DNA from: Desulfobacterales bacterium
GTDB taxonomy: Bacteria > Desulfobacterota > Desulfobacteria > Desulfobacterales > BuS5
NCBI GenBank assembly: GCA_020056865.1
Contig: JAGVGX010000136.1
Location: 1 to 11,334, forward strand
Length of the DNA: 11,334 nt
Direction of reading: 5' to 3'
The notes under the pieces were generated by a model. That model saw only the letters and a program-made list of their open reading frames with translations. It ran no database searches and was not told the DNA's origin. A program made the position numbers and the translations under genes. Of this stretch, positions 1-7,268 are shown piece by piece (within the stretch, counting starts at the first letter, position 1; the number at the start of each line of letters is the position of its first letter).

Positions 1-1682
1 CTCTTAACACAGTTCAAAACATCCGGCATTACATTTTTGGTTTCATCTTTCGCCGTCTGTTTCAGCAGTTCAAGATGTTTTGCCACATCATCATTATTGC
101 GTTCTGCTTTGAGCTTCTTCAGGCTTTCTTTCTTGCGCGCTCCTGCTGTTTCTTTTAACTCAGCAGAATATACCTCTTCCACACTTCTTTGGGGTCGCAC
201 ATCAATCTCATGGGATGTGTTGAAGCAGTTAACACCAACAATAAAATCCTCCTGGTTGTCTATCCTTCTTTGTTTTTCATAAGCGCTTCTCGAAACAGCT
301 TCCTGCATATATCCGCTTTCTATTGCTGCCACAGCACCACCCATCTTTTCGATTCTTTCAAATTCTTCCTTTGCAGACGCTTCTATGTCATTGGTCAGCG
401 ATTCCATAAAATAAGAACCTGCCCACGGATCCAGCACCTCTCCCATCTTTGCTTCATACAGCAGTATACGTGTCGCATCATATCCAAGCTGCTGAGCTTC
501 AAGACTGTGTCCCAGCCCGAGGGGCTCATCATAAGGCGGCATCGATGCAAAAGGGATTGCCCCTGACATTCCTGCTGCCATACCTCCGACAACGGCCCTG
601 GCAACATTATTAAGCGGCCTCTGGAGCGTGGTACTGGAACAACCGATATGGGCAGTCATGATCTGTCTTATAAGCATGCTCTTTTGATTTTTTGCGCCGA
701 AACGATCTTTAAGCATTTTTGCCCACATTCTTCTCGCTGCTCGCTGAAAAGCTATTTCCTTGTAAAACTCCATACTTCCGCCAAAAGCATTAAACGTAAA
801 TCGCGGAGCAACTGAATCAATATCAAGACCTGCGTCAATACCTGTTTGAAGATAAGCTGCCCCAATTGCCATACTGAACGCAAGATCCTGTTCACGCGTA
901 GCGCCAGCCTCGCGCATATGGTATCCGCCAATGCTTGTAATATTGAGGTTAGGCATATGTTTATTGCACCATACAAGACTGTCTCTAAACAGCCTGAGAG
1001 AGGGCTTAGGGGGGAAGATATATGTGCCACGACCTACAAACTCTTTTAGGATATCATTCTGGGGCGTTCCGCGAAGTTTTTCAATAGGGATGCCTCTTTT
1101 TTCAGCCAATGCAGCGTACATTGCTATAATAACAACCGCTGCAGAATTCATTGTAAAATTTGAGGCAACCTTATCCATTTCAAGATCATCATGGTATGGC
1201 TCATATACAATTTCAAAATCTCTAAGACTATCTATTGCCACACCAACCTTGCCAACTTCACCTTCAGCACGCGGATCATCGGAATCGTAGCCGCACTGCG
1301 TCGGAAGATCAAAGGCAAAATTTGGGCCGCCTTTTCTACCCAGCTCATGCATACGCATTAAATAATCACGATAATCCTCAGGTGTACCAAAACCGGCATA
1401 TTTGCCCGCACCACCGGATGTTTTGCCACCCCACTCAAAATTCGTGCTGGCCTTGGCCTCTTTTTCAGAATGGGCATGCCACAGCGGTACTGCATCATTT
1501 CCCGCAGTAAAAGGGTAAGAACCGGGGAACCCGACCTTTTCCATAAAATCAAACCCTTCAATATCCTTTGGGGTATAAAATCTGCTTTTTTTTGTTACCC
1601 TGAACTTTTCTACCTTTGGCTTAACAATCTTTTCTTCCCACAACTTAGCGGCTTTATCAATATTTGCCAATTTTTCGTTCAT
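1..1682 (-). CDS. Acyl-CoA mutase large subunit, methylmalonyl-CoA mutase family (second paralogue, 3' end cut off)
   Basis: The frame is open from an ATG at 1682 to the window edge: 560 codons, lacking only the extreme C-terminus. It encodes the TIM-barrel large subunit of a coenzyme-B12 carbon-skeleton mutase; the cobalamin-binding domain is not fused. Seen: FDLPTQCGYDSD near residues 124-135, PQND (Gln208), KEFVGRGTYIFP with Arg218, and GGYHMREAGA with His255. By alignment from memory to methylmalonyl-CoA mutase these match Gln197, Arg207 and His244. Retained Arg argues for a substrate with a free carboxylate, unlike isobutyryl- or hydroxyisobutyryl-CoA mutases, which have Gln there. The canonical loop with the active-site Tyr (MYTFRPW in the human enzyme) is replaced at about residues 60-94 by an unrelated stretch roughly 18 residues longer. 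The usual SLHTN segment reads FASMPPYDEPLGLGHSLEAQ. The start has an excellent ribosome site, AAGGAGG (1689-1695), 6 bases upstream. No small subunit for it is visible; one may lie left of the window. Family is confident, substrate unknown. Confidence 0.93.
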   Translation of the reverse strand, partial: MNEKLANIDKAAKLWEEKIVKPKVEKFRVTKKSRFYTPKDIEGFDFMEKVGFPGSYPFTAGNDAVPLWHAHSEKEAKASTNFEWGGKTSGGAGKYAGFGTPEDYRDYLMRMHELGRKGGPNFAFDLPTQCGYDSDDPRAEGEVGKVGVAIDSLRDFEIVYEPYHDDLEMDKVASNFTMNSAAVVIIAMYAALAEKRGIPIEKLRGTPQNDILKEFVGRGTYIFPPKPSLRLFRDSLVWCNKHMPNLNITSIGGYHMREAGATREQDLAFSMAIGAAYLQTGIDAGLDIDSVAPRFTFNAFGGSMEFYKEIAFQRAARRMWAKMLKDRFGAKNQKSMLIRQIMTAHIGCSSTTLQRPLNNVARAVVGGMAAGMSGAIPFASMPPYDEPLGLGHSLEAQQLGYDATRILLYEAKMGEVLDPWAGSYFMESLTNDIEASAKEEFERIEKMGGAVAAIESGYMQEAVSRSAYEKQRRIDNQEDFIVGVNCFNTSHEIDVRPQRSVEEVYSAELKETAGARKKESLKKLKAERNNDDVAKHLELLKQTAKDETKNVMPDVLNCVK

Positions 1683-1725
1683 AACAATCCTCCTTATCCT
1701 GAATATAGTAATAAATTGTGTCATT

Positions 1726-1755
1726 AATATATATTTGTTAATCAAACCTCGACAA
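1726..1755 (-). promoter_or_regulatory. Possible sigma-70 promoter for the second mutase gene
   Basis: On the - strand TTGTCG (1750-1755) is followed after 18 bases by TATATT (1726-1731). The predicted start is about 1719, giving a short leader of about 36 bases that contains the AAGGAGG ribosome site. The match is moderate and the 130-base gap (1683-1812) is AT-rich, so chance is a real alternative. It would let the second mutase be transcribed apart from the MmgE/PrpD gene before it. No terminator is evident in the gap. Confidence 0.3.
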
Positions 1756-1812
1756 CTCAACACGCTATGTAAAACTTAACCTATTGAATGACAAACACAT
1801 TACCGTCAAGAA

Positions 1813-3147
1813 TCATACCATTCGCATACATTCTATCATTGTTTTTACATTATCAACTTTGTCAAGATTCGTTATAAACTCAAAAAGTTGTTCTGTCTTT
1901 TTCTTGCCCAAAACAGGTGCGCTAAGATCAGTAAACTTATCTTTTATTTTAGATTTTTTTGTTTCAATATCCGGAACATCCATCATAACATCAGCATTTC
2001 TGGTATATGTCTTGCCGGAACCTGTTGTAATTTCTACAATTGTTTCCACCATCTTAAATTCATTTTTGACCACAACAGATATCTTGTCCATTAATGCGAT
2101 AATTTGGGGATCATTTACCTTTTCATCGGAAAAAGCCTTGTTTCCGGTATCTTTTCTTAAAAGAGCGTTAGCAACACAATACGATATACTGAATTTTCCT
2201 TCCAAACCTGTTTTAGGTGATGTTTTGCCTGCAGCACCCACAGCAAGTTGAGAAACATGCAGTTTAATTGACTTGATATCAACAATATCAATCCCCTCTT
2301 CATCTAAAATTAACCGTGCCCCTTCAATGGGAGAATGCGTGGCATGACATGACGCATGATATTTCTGCATTAATTCATCAACATGCCATTTGTTTGTTAA
2401 AACATCATCAGCACCAGCATTGACTTTCCCATTCAACACACTGATAAATCCAGCATCTCCTTCAACAATATTTTCAGCACCCGTAAAGCCATCTCCGGCA
2501 AGCATTGCTGCCATTAAACCTGACTGAGAGGCTTTCCCGGCATGAAAAGGTTTGCACATGGTTCCGAATGCGCTTTTAAGACCTGAGCACTGCGTACCTG
2601 CTATGCCAAGGGCATAAACTGTCTGCTGTTCATCCAGTTTCATAAGCCTGGCACATCCTGCTGCTGAAGCAAAATGGCCAATTGTTGATGTGGCGTGCCA
2701 CCCGTGCATATAATGTTCCATACCCCCACATGACCCTATAGCAGAGGCAGCTTGAAGACCTAAAAGATAGGCAGCAAGCAGATCACGTCCACTCATTTCC
2801 TTCCATTCCGAAATCGCCAGTAATGAAGGATAAAGGGTCACGGTTGGATGTCCAACAAATATCTTCATTGAGTCATCATAATCGAGGGTGTGAGAGGCTG
2901 CCCCATTGATGAGTGCTGCATGAGCTATGTTTTTTTTCAACCCGTGGCCAAGAATCGTCGCCTGTTCATATCCTCCCAGCACATCAGAATGATGGATTAA
3001 TTTAACCACCAGAGGATCATCTTTACCTGCCAGCGTTACCGCCATCCAGTCCATAAAGGCAACCTTGGCATGCTCATACGCATCTTGCGGAATACTCACA
3101 TCATCGGTTTCTACAATAAAACGGGCTATTGACCGTGTTAATCCCAT
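1813..3147 (-). CDS. MmgE/PrpD family protein (2-methylcitrate dehydratase / cis-aconitate decarboxylase-like)
   Basis: A complete 444-residue protein, typical for the MmgE/PrpD family and somewhat shorter than E. coli PrpD (about 480). Seen: HTLDYDDS (86-93) followed by GHPTVTLYPSLLAISE (99-114), HGWHATSTIGHFASAA (148-163), CKPFHAGKASQSG (198-210), CHATHSPIEG (267-276) and LEGKFSISYCVA (315-326). Asp and His in the first block, Lys in KPFHAGKA and His271 correspond to residues implicated in catalysis in cis-aconitate decarboxylase, so the enzyme is probably active. Characterised members dehydrate 2-methylcitrate or decarboxylate cis-aconitate; many others have no known substrate. Here it sits between two B12 mutase genes. 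It could link propionyl-CoA to the methylcitrate cycle, returning succinate and then fumarate for the radical enzyme, or act on a pathway intermediate; both are inference. The ATG at 3147 is preceded by GGAGGG (3156-3161), 8 bases away. No prpB or prpC is in view to support a true methylcitrate operon. Confidence 0.9.
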   Translation of the reverse strand: MGLTRSIARFIVETDDVSIPQDAYEHAKVAFMDWMAVTLAGKDDPLVVKLIHHSDVLGGYEQATILGHGLKKNIAHAALINGAASHTLDYDDSMKIFVGHPTVTLYPSLLAISEWKEMSGRDLLAAYLLGLQAASAIGSCGGMEHYMHGWHATSTIGHFASAAGCARLMKLDEQQTVYALGIAGTQCSGLKSAFGTMCKPFHAGKASQSGLMAAMLAGDGFTGAENIVEGDAGFISVLNGKVNAGADDVLTNKWHVDELMQKYHASCHATHSPIEGARLILDEEGIDIVDIKSIKLHVSQLAVGAAGKTSPKTGLEGKFSISYCVANALLRKDTGNKAFSDEKVNDPQIIALMDKISVVVKNEFKMVETIVEITTGSGKTYTRNADVMMDVPDIETKKSKIKDKFTDLSAPVLGKKKTEQLFEFITNLDKVDNVKTMIECMRMV

Positions 3148-3237
3148 ATTTTTTGCCCTCCGTAAAAGAAAGTGAATTTTTATAAATTTTTCTCAAAACA
3201 ACAATCATCATCATAGATGGCCAAGCCGTAAACACTT

Positions 3238-3250
3238 TTGTTTAAAACAA
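3238..3250. repeat. 13-base perfect palindrome in the MmgE/PrpD leader
   Basis: TTGTTTAAAACAA is an odd-length perfect palindrome (TTGTTT, one central base, AAACAA on the - strand). It is centred about 16 bases downstream of the start predicted from the promoter at 3267-3295. That is a usual place for a repressor operator. The sequence is AT-rich and chance cannot be excluded; no second copy was noticed in the window. Confidence 0.3.
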
Positions 3251-3266
3251 TTTCACAGGAGTATCG

Positions 3267-3295
3267 ATAGTATACAAAATAGAATTAATTGTCAA
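3267..3295 (-). promoter_or_regulatory. Sigma-70-type promoter upstream of the MmgE/PrpD gene (tac-like)
   Basis: The - strand reads TTGACA (3290-3295, perfect -35) and continues as TTGACAATTAAT, like the trp/tac promoter. A 17-base spacer leads to TACTAT (3267-3272); TATACT overlaps it at 3269-3274 with a 15-base spacer. The predicted start is about 3260, leaving a leader of about 110 bases before the ATG at 3147. It implies that MmgE/PrpD, and perhaps the second mutase after it, can be expressed independently of the mutase/small-subunit pair upstream. Confidence 0.55.
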
Positions 3296-3371
3296 AAAGC
3301 TTAAACTTAGAAGTAAAAATAAAGGGTGCTGCTTTGAAAAAAAGGACACGCGTAAAGAAGCATACAAAATG

Positions 3372-3408
3372 GCCCGCAACTGATATTTTAAAATTATTTT
3401 TTGCGGGC
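3372..3408 (-). other. Inverted repeat overlapping the 3' end of the small-subunit gene
   Basis: GCCCGCAA (3372-3379) and TTGCGGGC (3401-3408) form a perfect 8-base GC-rich stem with a 21-base AT-rich loop. On the - strand the first arm lies within the last codons of the small-subunit gene and the stop codon falls in the loop. The sequence after the stem lacks a T-run (it reads CATTTTG), so this is not a classic intrinsic terminator. It could be a 3'-end stabiliser, a weak or Rho-assisted terminator, or a processing site separating this gene from the independently promoted MmgE/PrpD gene. Confidence 0.45.
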
Positions 3409-3795
3409 AACCCTATTTTTCATATAATCAATCATTGTTTCGACATTTGTGCTTTGCGTGAAAACAGCATCAATACCCATTTGTTTTAACTCCGGCATAT
3501 CCTCATCAGGAATGACACCTCCCAAAATAACGATCTTGTCCTGAAGACCTTCTTCTTTTAATAATGCCATTATTTCTCTGCATAACCCCAAATGAGACCC
3601 AGATAACATGCTTAATCCAATGATATCAACATCCTCCTGCACGGCAGCATTGACTATCTGTTTCGGCTTTTTACGCAAACCTGTATAAACAACTTCAAAA
3701 CCTGCATCACGTAATAAGGATGCAACAATCAAGGCACCCTTATCATGACCGTCCAAACCCGGTTTGGCAATCAATACTCTGGTTTTCCTGTCCAT
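3394..3795 (-). CDS. Cobalamin-binding small subunit of an acyl-CoA mutase
   Basis: A complete 133-residue Rossmann-like B12-binding protein, the size of stand-alone mutase small subunits such as IcmB and HcmB. Seen: the base-off/His-on motif D-x-H-x-x-G as D15, H17 and G20 within KPGLDGHDKG, with His17 the expected lower cobalt ligand; S-x-L at S62-L64 (LSMLSGSH); and LGGVIPDEDMPEL around residues 91-103. It carries adenosylcobalamin for the large subunit, whose gene ends 60 bases upstream on the same strand, so the two probably form one holoenzyme. The segment that usually reads GPGT near the C-terminus, next to the cobalamin nucleotide tail, reads TQST (113-116): the Thr is kept and the glycines are lost. 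The ATG at 3795 has CAGGA (3803-3807) 7 bases upstream. Whether it also serves the second large subunit cannot be told. Confidence 0.95.
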   Translation of the reverse strand: MDRKTRVLIAKPGLDGHDKGALIVASLLRDAGFEVVYTGLRKKPKQIVNAAVQEDVDIIGLSMLSGSHLGLCREIMALLKEEGLQDKIVILGGVIPDEDMPELKQMGIDAVFTQSTNVETMIDYMKNRVARKK

Positions 3796-3855
3796 ATGCG
3801 AATCCTGTCTTAAAAATACTTAAATAACCATCATAATTCTACAATTATTATCCAT

Positions 3856-5592
3856 CTATGCTTCACCAAAAACATCGCGAAGTGTGTTGCATATTTCGCC
3901 AAGACTGGCATATTCTTTAACTGCTTCTATAAAAAATGGGATCAGGTTCTTGTTGTCATCTTGAGCAGCATCCTTAATCCTTATCAAACAGTCTCTGACA
4001 TGGTCGTTATTTCTTTGTGTTTTTATTTTTTTTAGTTTTGCAAGCTGCTTTTCTTCAGAATCCATCCGCTTCAAGTGATCATAAGGCAAAGTCCTTGGCG
4101 TTGTAACTTCAATTTCTTCAGGGCCTGTATAGGCGTTAACCCCAACCTGAACCTCTTTTCCTGCTTTTACATCCTTCATGTATTCATAAGCCTTGTCTGC
4201 ACACGCCTGTTTTATCCATCCTTTTTCCACAGCAGCCGCAGCCCCACCCATTTTGTCCACTTTATCAATAAATTCCCAAATTTCCTTTTCATACTGGGCC
4301 GTCAATGATTCAATATAATAGGAACCTGCAAGCGGATCGAGCACATCGGCAAGCTTGCATTCTTCAAGGATAATCCTTGCTGCGTCCTCACACAACTGCT
4401 GGGCCTCAAGACTGTGGCCAAGCCCAAGCGCTTCATCATAGGGCGGTTCAACAAGAAGCGGAGAATCTCCCTGCATAGCTGAAAGCGCCGAGCCAATAAC
4501 CGTTCTTGTCAGGTTGTTCAAAGGCCTCTGTTTGGTCGCTGTCCAGTAACCGGTCAAAATGCCACCGAGTTCCTTATACACCCAATTTCTCGGGTCATTT
4601 GAGTTCAATCTGTCACGCATCACAATCGCCCATACTTTTTTAGCGGCCCTTCGTATCGCATATTCCTTAAGTACCTCCATCCCTCCGCCAAAAGAAAGAA
4701 AGGTTATCTGCTTGGCCACTCTATCAATATCAAGACCTGCATCCGTTCCAAGTTTGATGTAATCCATGGCTGAACAGATGGTAAATGCAACAGACTGCAC
4801 GCGAGTTGCTCCGAATTCTCTCATATGGTAACCACTGACACTCATAACGTTGTACTTGGGCATGTTTTCGATACAAAATGTTATGGTATCTCTTGTCATA
4901 CGCATGGATGGCTTGACAGGAAATATCTGGGTGCCACGGGCAACAAATTCTTTTAAAATATCGTTTTGAAGCGTCCCTCTCAACTTGGATACGGGAATAT
5001 CCCTTTTTTCAGCAATAGCACAATGCATGGCAAGCAGAATATTCGAAGCTCCGTTAATGGTATAATTGGATGCAATATTATCCAAATCCATATCTCCGGT
5101 GAAGGCTTCATAAATCGTTTCCATATCCGCCAGAGTATCTATGGCAACACCTACCTTACCAACCTCGCCTCTGGAAAACTCATCATCGGAATCATAACCG
5201 CACTGGGTCGGCAAATCAAAAGCTAAATTGGGCCCTCCAACTCTCAGACCTTTTTCTTGCGTCTCTAAATAAAAATCGCGGGTATCTTCTGCTGTCCCGA
5301 ATCCTGAATATCTGCCCGCGCGCTTTGACTTGATATTGACACCCGTTGAGCTTCCTCTTCCCCAGGGGGTCCCGGTAGAAACAACAGGATATCTTCCTGT
5401 TGTATAAGGAAATTGACCTGGAAAACCAACATCGTCAAGAAAATTCCAGTCTTCTGGAAGATCTGAAGGGGTATAATATCTGTTCATACTTTCGGTTGTG
5501 CCAAATCGTAACAATGCTTTTTTTACACAACCTTCTTCCCATTCTTTTTTTGCTTTGCCTATTCGTTCTTTTTCTTCTTTTGAGTATGCCAT
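3856..5592 (-). CDS. Acyl-CoA mutase large subunit, methylmalonyl-CoA mutase family (first paralogue)
   Basis: The 578-residue large subunit of a coenzyme-B12 mutase, complete and without a fused cobalamin domain, followed 60 bases later by its small subunit. Numbering from the chosen start, seen: FDLPTQCGYDSD (125-136), LQND with Gln209, KEFVARGTQIFP with Arg219, SGYHMREFGA with His256, LVEPPYDEALGLGHSLEAQQ (380-399) and a C-terminal LGEICNTLRDVFGEA. Gln209, Arg219 and His256 match methylmalonyl-CoA mutase Gln197, Arg207 and His244. The loop between PYT and YSGFG holds 30 residues where the canonical enzyme has about 17, and the Tyr89-type motif is absent, which points to a different, probably larger succinyl/malonyl-CoA type substrate. 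The frame extends upstream to 5646, but those 18 codons start without a ribosome site; ATG 5592 follows AAAGGG and aligns with the paralogue. In anaerobic alkane degradation such a mutase converts (1-methylalkyl)succinyl-CoA to the malonyl-CoA isomer; that role is inferred from context. Confidence 0.95.
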   Translation of the reverse strand: MAYSKEEKERIGKAKKEWEEGCVKKALLRFGTTESMNRYYTPSDLPEDWNFLDDVGFPGQFPYTTGRYPVVSTGTPWGRGSSTGVNIKSKRAGRYSGFGTAEDTRDFYLETQEKGLRVGGPNLAFDLPTQCGYDSDDEFSRGEVGKVGVAIDTLADMETIYEAFTGDMDLDNIASNYTINGASNILLAMHCAIAEKRDIPVSKLRGTLQNDILKEFVARGTQIFPVKPSMRMTRDTITFCIENMPKYNVMSVSGYHMREFGATRVQSVAFTICSAMDYIKLGTDAGLDIDRVAKQITFLSFGGGMEVLKEYAIRRAAKKVWAIVMRDRLNSNDPRNWVYKELGGILTGYWTATKQRPLNNLTRTVIGSALSAMQGDSPLLVEPPYDEALGLGHSLEAQQLCEDAARIILEECKLADVLDPLAGSYYIESLTAQYEKEIWEFIDKVDKMGGAAAAVEKGWIKQACADKAYEYMKDVKAGKEVQVGVNAYTGPEEIEVTTPRTLPYDHLKRMDSEEKQLAKLKKIKTQRNNDHVRDCLIRIKDAAQDDNKNLIPFFIEAVKEYASLGEICNTLRDVFGEA

Positions 5593-5879
5593 TTTATTTT
5601 TCCCTTTAATTATAAATGGAAACAATTGAAACGCCAAATACGCCACAAAATTTTATCCATTATAATATTAGGTTTAGGCTGTTGTGTAATATAAACATGC
5701 ACGTCATAGGTACATTTCAATCCTAACAACCAATTGTTTATGTATAAACTATTCCCTTGCACCCGTACAACTTTTAACTATAGAATTTGTAATAGTAGTC
5801 CCTTATTTGAAAAAATTTGTCAACTTTTTTCATAAAACATCCCAGTGATTAGAATATTGGCATTCAGGCTGTAGAGCAG
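5593..5879. other. Intergenic region between the regulator and first mutase genes
   Basis: These 287 AT-rich bases hold no convincing gene. On the - strand a TTGACA hexamer (5818-5823) lacks a good -10 at 16-18 bases; TACTAT (5792-5797) is 20 bases away. Just before the mutase ATG, the - strand of 5621-5636 reads TGGCG-N6-TTGTT, sigma-54-like at -24 but lacking the -12 GC. After the regulator stop there is only a weak GCTG/CAGC hairpin without a T-run. The mutase genes may have their own promoter here or be reached by read-through; the sequence does not decide. Confidence 0.5.
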
Positions 5880-7268
5880 CTAAAAATCCTTCTTATCCAG
5901 ACCATAGAGTTTCATTTTTCTATACAATGTACGAGGGTTCAGACCTGAACATTTAATAACTTTTTTTAACCTTCCCTGATTTGTTTCAAGGGCATGTTTA
6001 AGGTAATTATATTCTAAGTCAGCAATCTGATCTTTTAACGGCGTATCAAGTTTTACAAGTGTGTCGTGGGTCATTACCAATGAACTATCATCTTTAATAA
6101 AAAACCGGTTGATTGTGCTGCCGGTTGTAATGATTACCGTCCGTTCAATGACATTAAAAAGCTCCCTGATATTCCCCGGCCAGTCATACGCGACAAGCTC
6201 TTCCATAGCATTAGGAGAAATGTCCAGTGGGGAAATCTCCATACGTTTTGTAACCCTGTCAATAAAGTACCTGGCTAAAAGAGATACATCCTCTTTTCTA
6301 TCCTTTAACAAGGGCAAATGAATAGGAAAAACATTTAAACGATAATAAAGATCTTTTCTGAACTTGTTTTTGTTAACCAAGTCGAGCAGATTCTGGTTGG
6401 CTGCAGCCACGATCCTGACATCTGTATGCATCATGTCACTTCCTCCAACCCGATGAAATGTTTTTTCTTCAATAATCCTTAACAATTTCTTTTGGACCAT
6501 TGGAGAAGCATTGCCTACCTCATCTAAAAAGATGGTCCCTTCTCGAGCCGTTTCAAACCGACCATGTTTGGTTTCTTCAGCTCCTGTAAACGCCCCTTTT
6601 ACATGGCCAAAAAGTTCTGATTCAAGGAGGGTTTCTGCAAGTGACCCGCAATCAACAACAACCATGGGCCCTGATTTCCTTGGGCTGTTATGATGAATGG
6701 CCTTGGCCACCATCTCCTTGCCAGTACCGGTTTCTCCATAAATCATAACCGTGGAATCCAGCGGTGCGACTTTTCTTATCTGATCAAAAACCGCATGAAT
6801 TGCTCTGCTTTTGCCGATCAGGTTTCCCATTCTGTATTTTTTCTCAACTTCGTTCCTTAACTCGCCAACAAACCCCTGAAGTTTTAAATTTTCTTCTTGA
6901 AGGGCAATCCTATCTGCAATTTTTTCCAGGACAATACGTACATGATCAAAGTTTAGCGGCTTTACAATAAGATCACATGCACCTGATTTCATGACATCAA
7001 CAGCCGACTCTACAGTTGCGTAGCCCGTAATGACGACAATTTCCGTCTTTGGGTGGTGCTCGTGAATACGTTGAACCAATTCACGGCCTGAAATCCCAGG
7101 CATTTTAAGATCTGTAATAACAACATGACATTCATTTTCAGACAAAATTTTCAACCCTTGAACCCCATTTGAAGCAAGAAGGATGTCGTACCCCCACTTT
7201 GCAAGCCTGAGCTTAAAGGTTTGAAGAATTGTTTTCTCATCATCTATAATAAGCGTTTTTAGCTTCAT
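5880..7268 (-). CDS. NtrC-family sigma-54-dependent response regulator
   Basis: A 462-residue activator with receiver, AAA+ and Fis-type DNA-binding domains. Receiver (about 1-120): acidic pair D9/D10, phosphoacceptor D53 in ITDLKMPG, T81 in VITGYAT, K103 in VKPL. AAA+ domain (about 145-385): Walker A GETGTGKE (178-185), the sigma-54-contacting loop GAFTGA (225-230), Walker B TIFLDEVG (245-252), then [10 protein letters not shown] and [11 protein letters not shown]-terminal helix-turn-helix (about 430-456) with [17 protein letters not shown]. All motifs needed for sigma-54 activation are intact. Phosphorylation should drive oligomerisation at upstream sites and ATP-driven opening of sigma-54 promoters. 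Its ATG overlaps the kinase stop as ATGA, so kinase and regulator are co-transcribed and probably translationally coupled. The likely target is the sigma-54 promoter at 9860-9875, with the twin dyads at 9736-9772 as candidate binding sites; that pairing is inferred from position. Confidence 0.97.
   Translation of the reverse strand: MKLKTLIIDDEKTILQTFKLRLAKWGYDILLASNGVQGLKILSENECHVVITDLKMPGISGRELVQRIHEHHPKTEIVVITGYATVESAVDVMKSGACDLIVKPLNFDHVRIVLEKIADRIALQEENLKLQGFVGELRNEVEKKYRMGNLIGKSRAIHAVFDQIRKVAPLDSTVMIYGETGTGKEMVAKAIHHNSPRKSGPMVVVDCGSLAETLLESELFGHVKGAFTGAEETKHGRFETAREGTIFLDEVGNASPMVQKKLLRIIEEKTFHRVGGSDMMHTDVRIVAAANQNLLDLVNKNKFRKDLYYRLNVFPIHLPLLKDRKEDVSLLARYFIDRVTKRMEISPLDISPNAMEELVAYDWPGNIRELFNVIERTVIITTGSTINRFFIKDDSSLVMTHDTLVKLDTPLKDQIADLEYNYLKHALETNQGRLKKVIKCSGLNPRTLYRKMKLYGLDKKDF

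Noticed and set aside
1784..2251. 155-codon + strand frame over the 3' end of the MmgE/PrpD gene
   Set aside because: It is the complement of conserved MmgE/PrpD coding sequence, and its composition is that of an antisense shadow.
5621..5636. Possible sigma-54 promoter before the first mutase (TGGCG-N6-TTGTT on the - strand)
   Set aside because: The near-invariant -12 GC is GT, and no GGACA-N3-TGTCC dyads are seen in the gap upstream. Kept only as a remark.
5593..5646. N-terminal extension of the first mutase (18 more in-frame codons up to 5646)
   Set aside because: The upstream ATG has no ribosome site and the extra residues have no counterpart in the paralogue. ATG 5592 follows AAAGGG and fits the family's N-terminus.
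5792..5823. TTGACA...TACTAT promoter before the first mutase
   Set aside because: The spacer is 20 bases, too long for a normal sigma-70 promoter. At 17 bases the -10 is GACTAC, a poor match.
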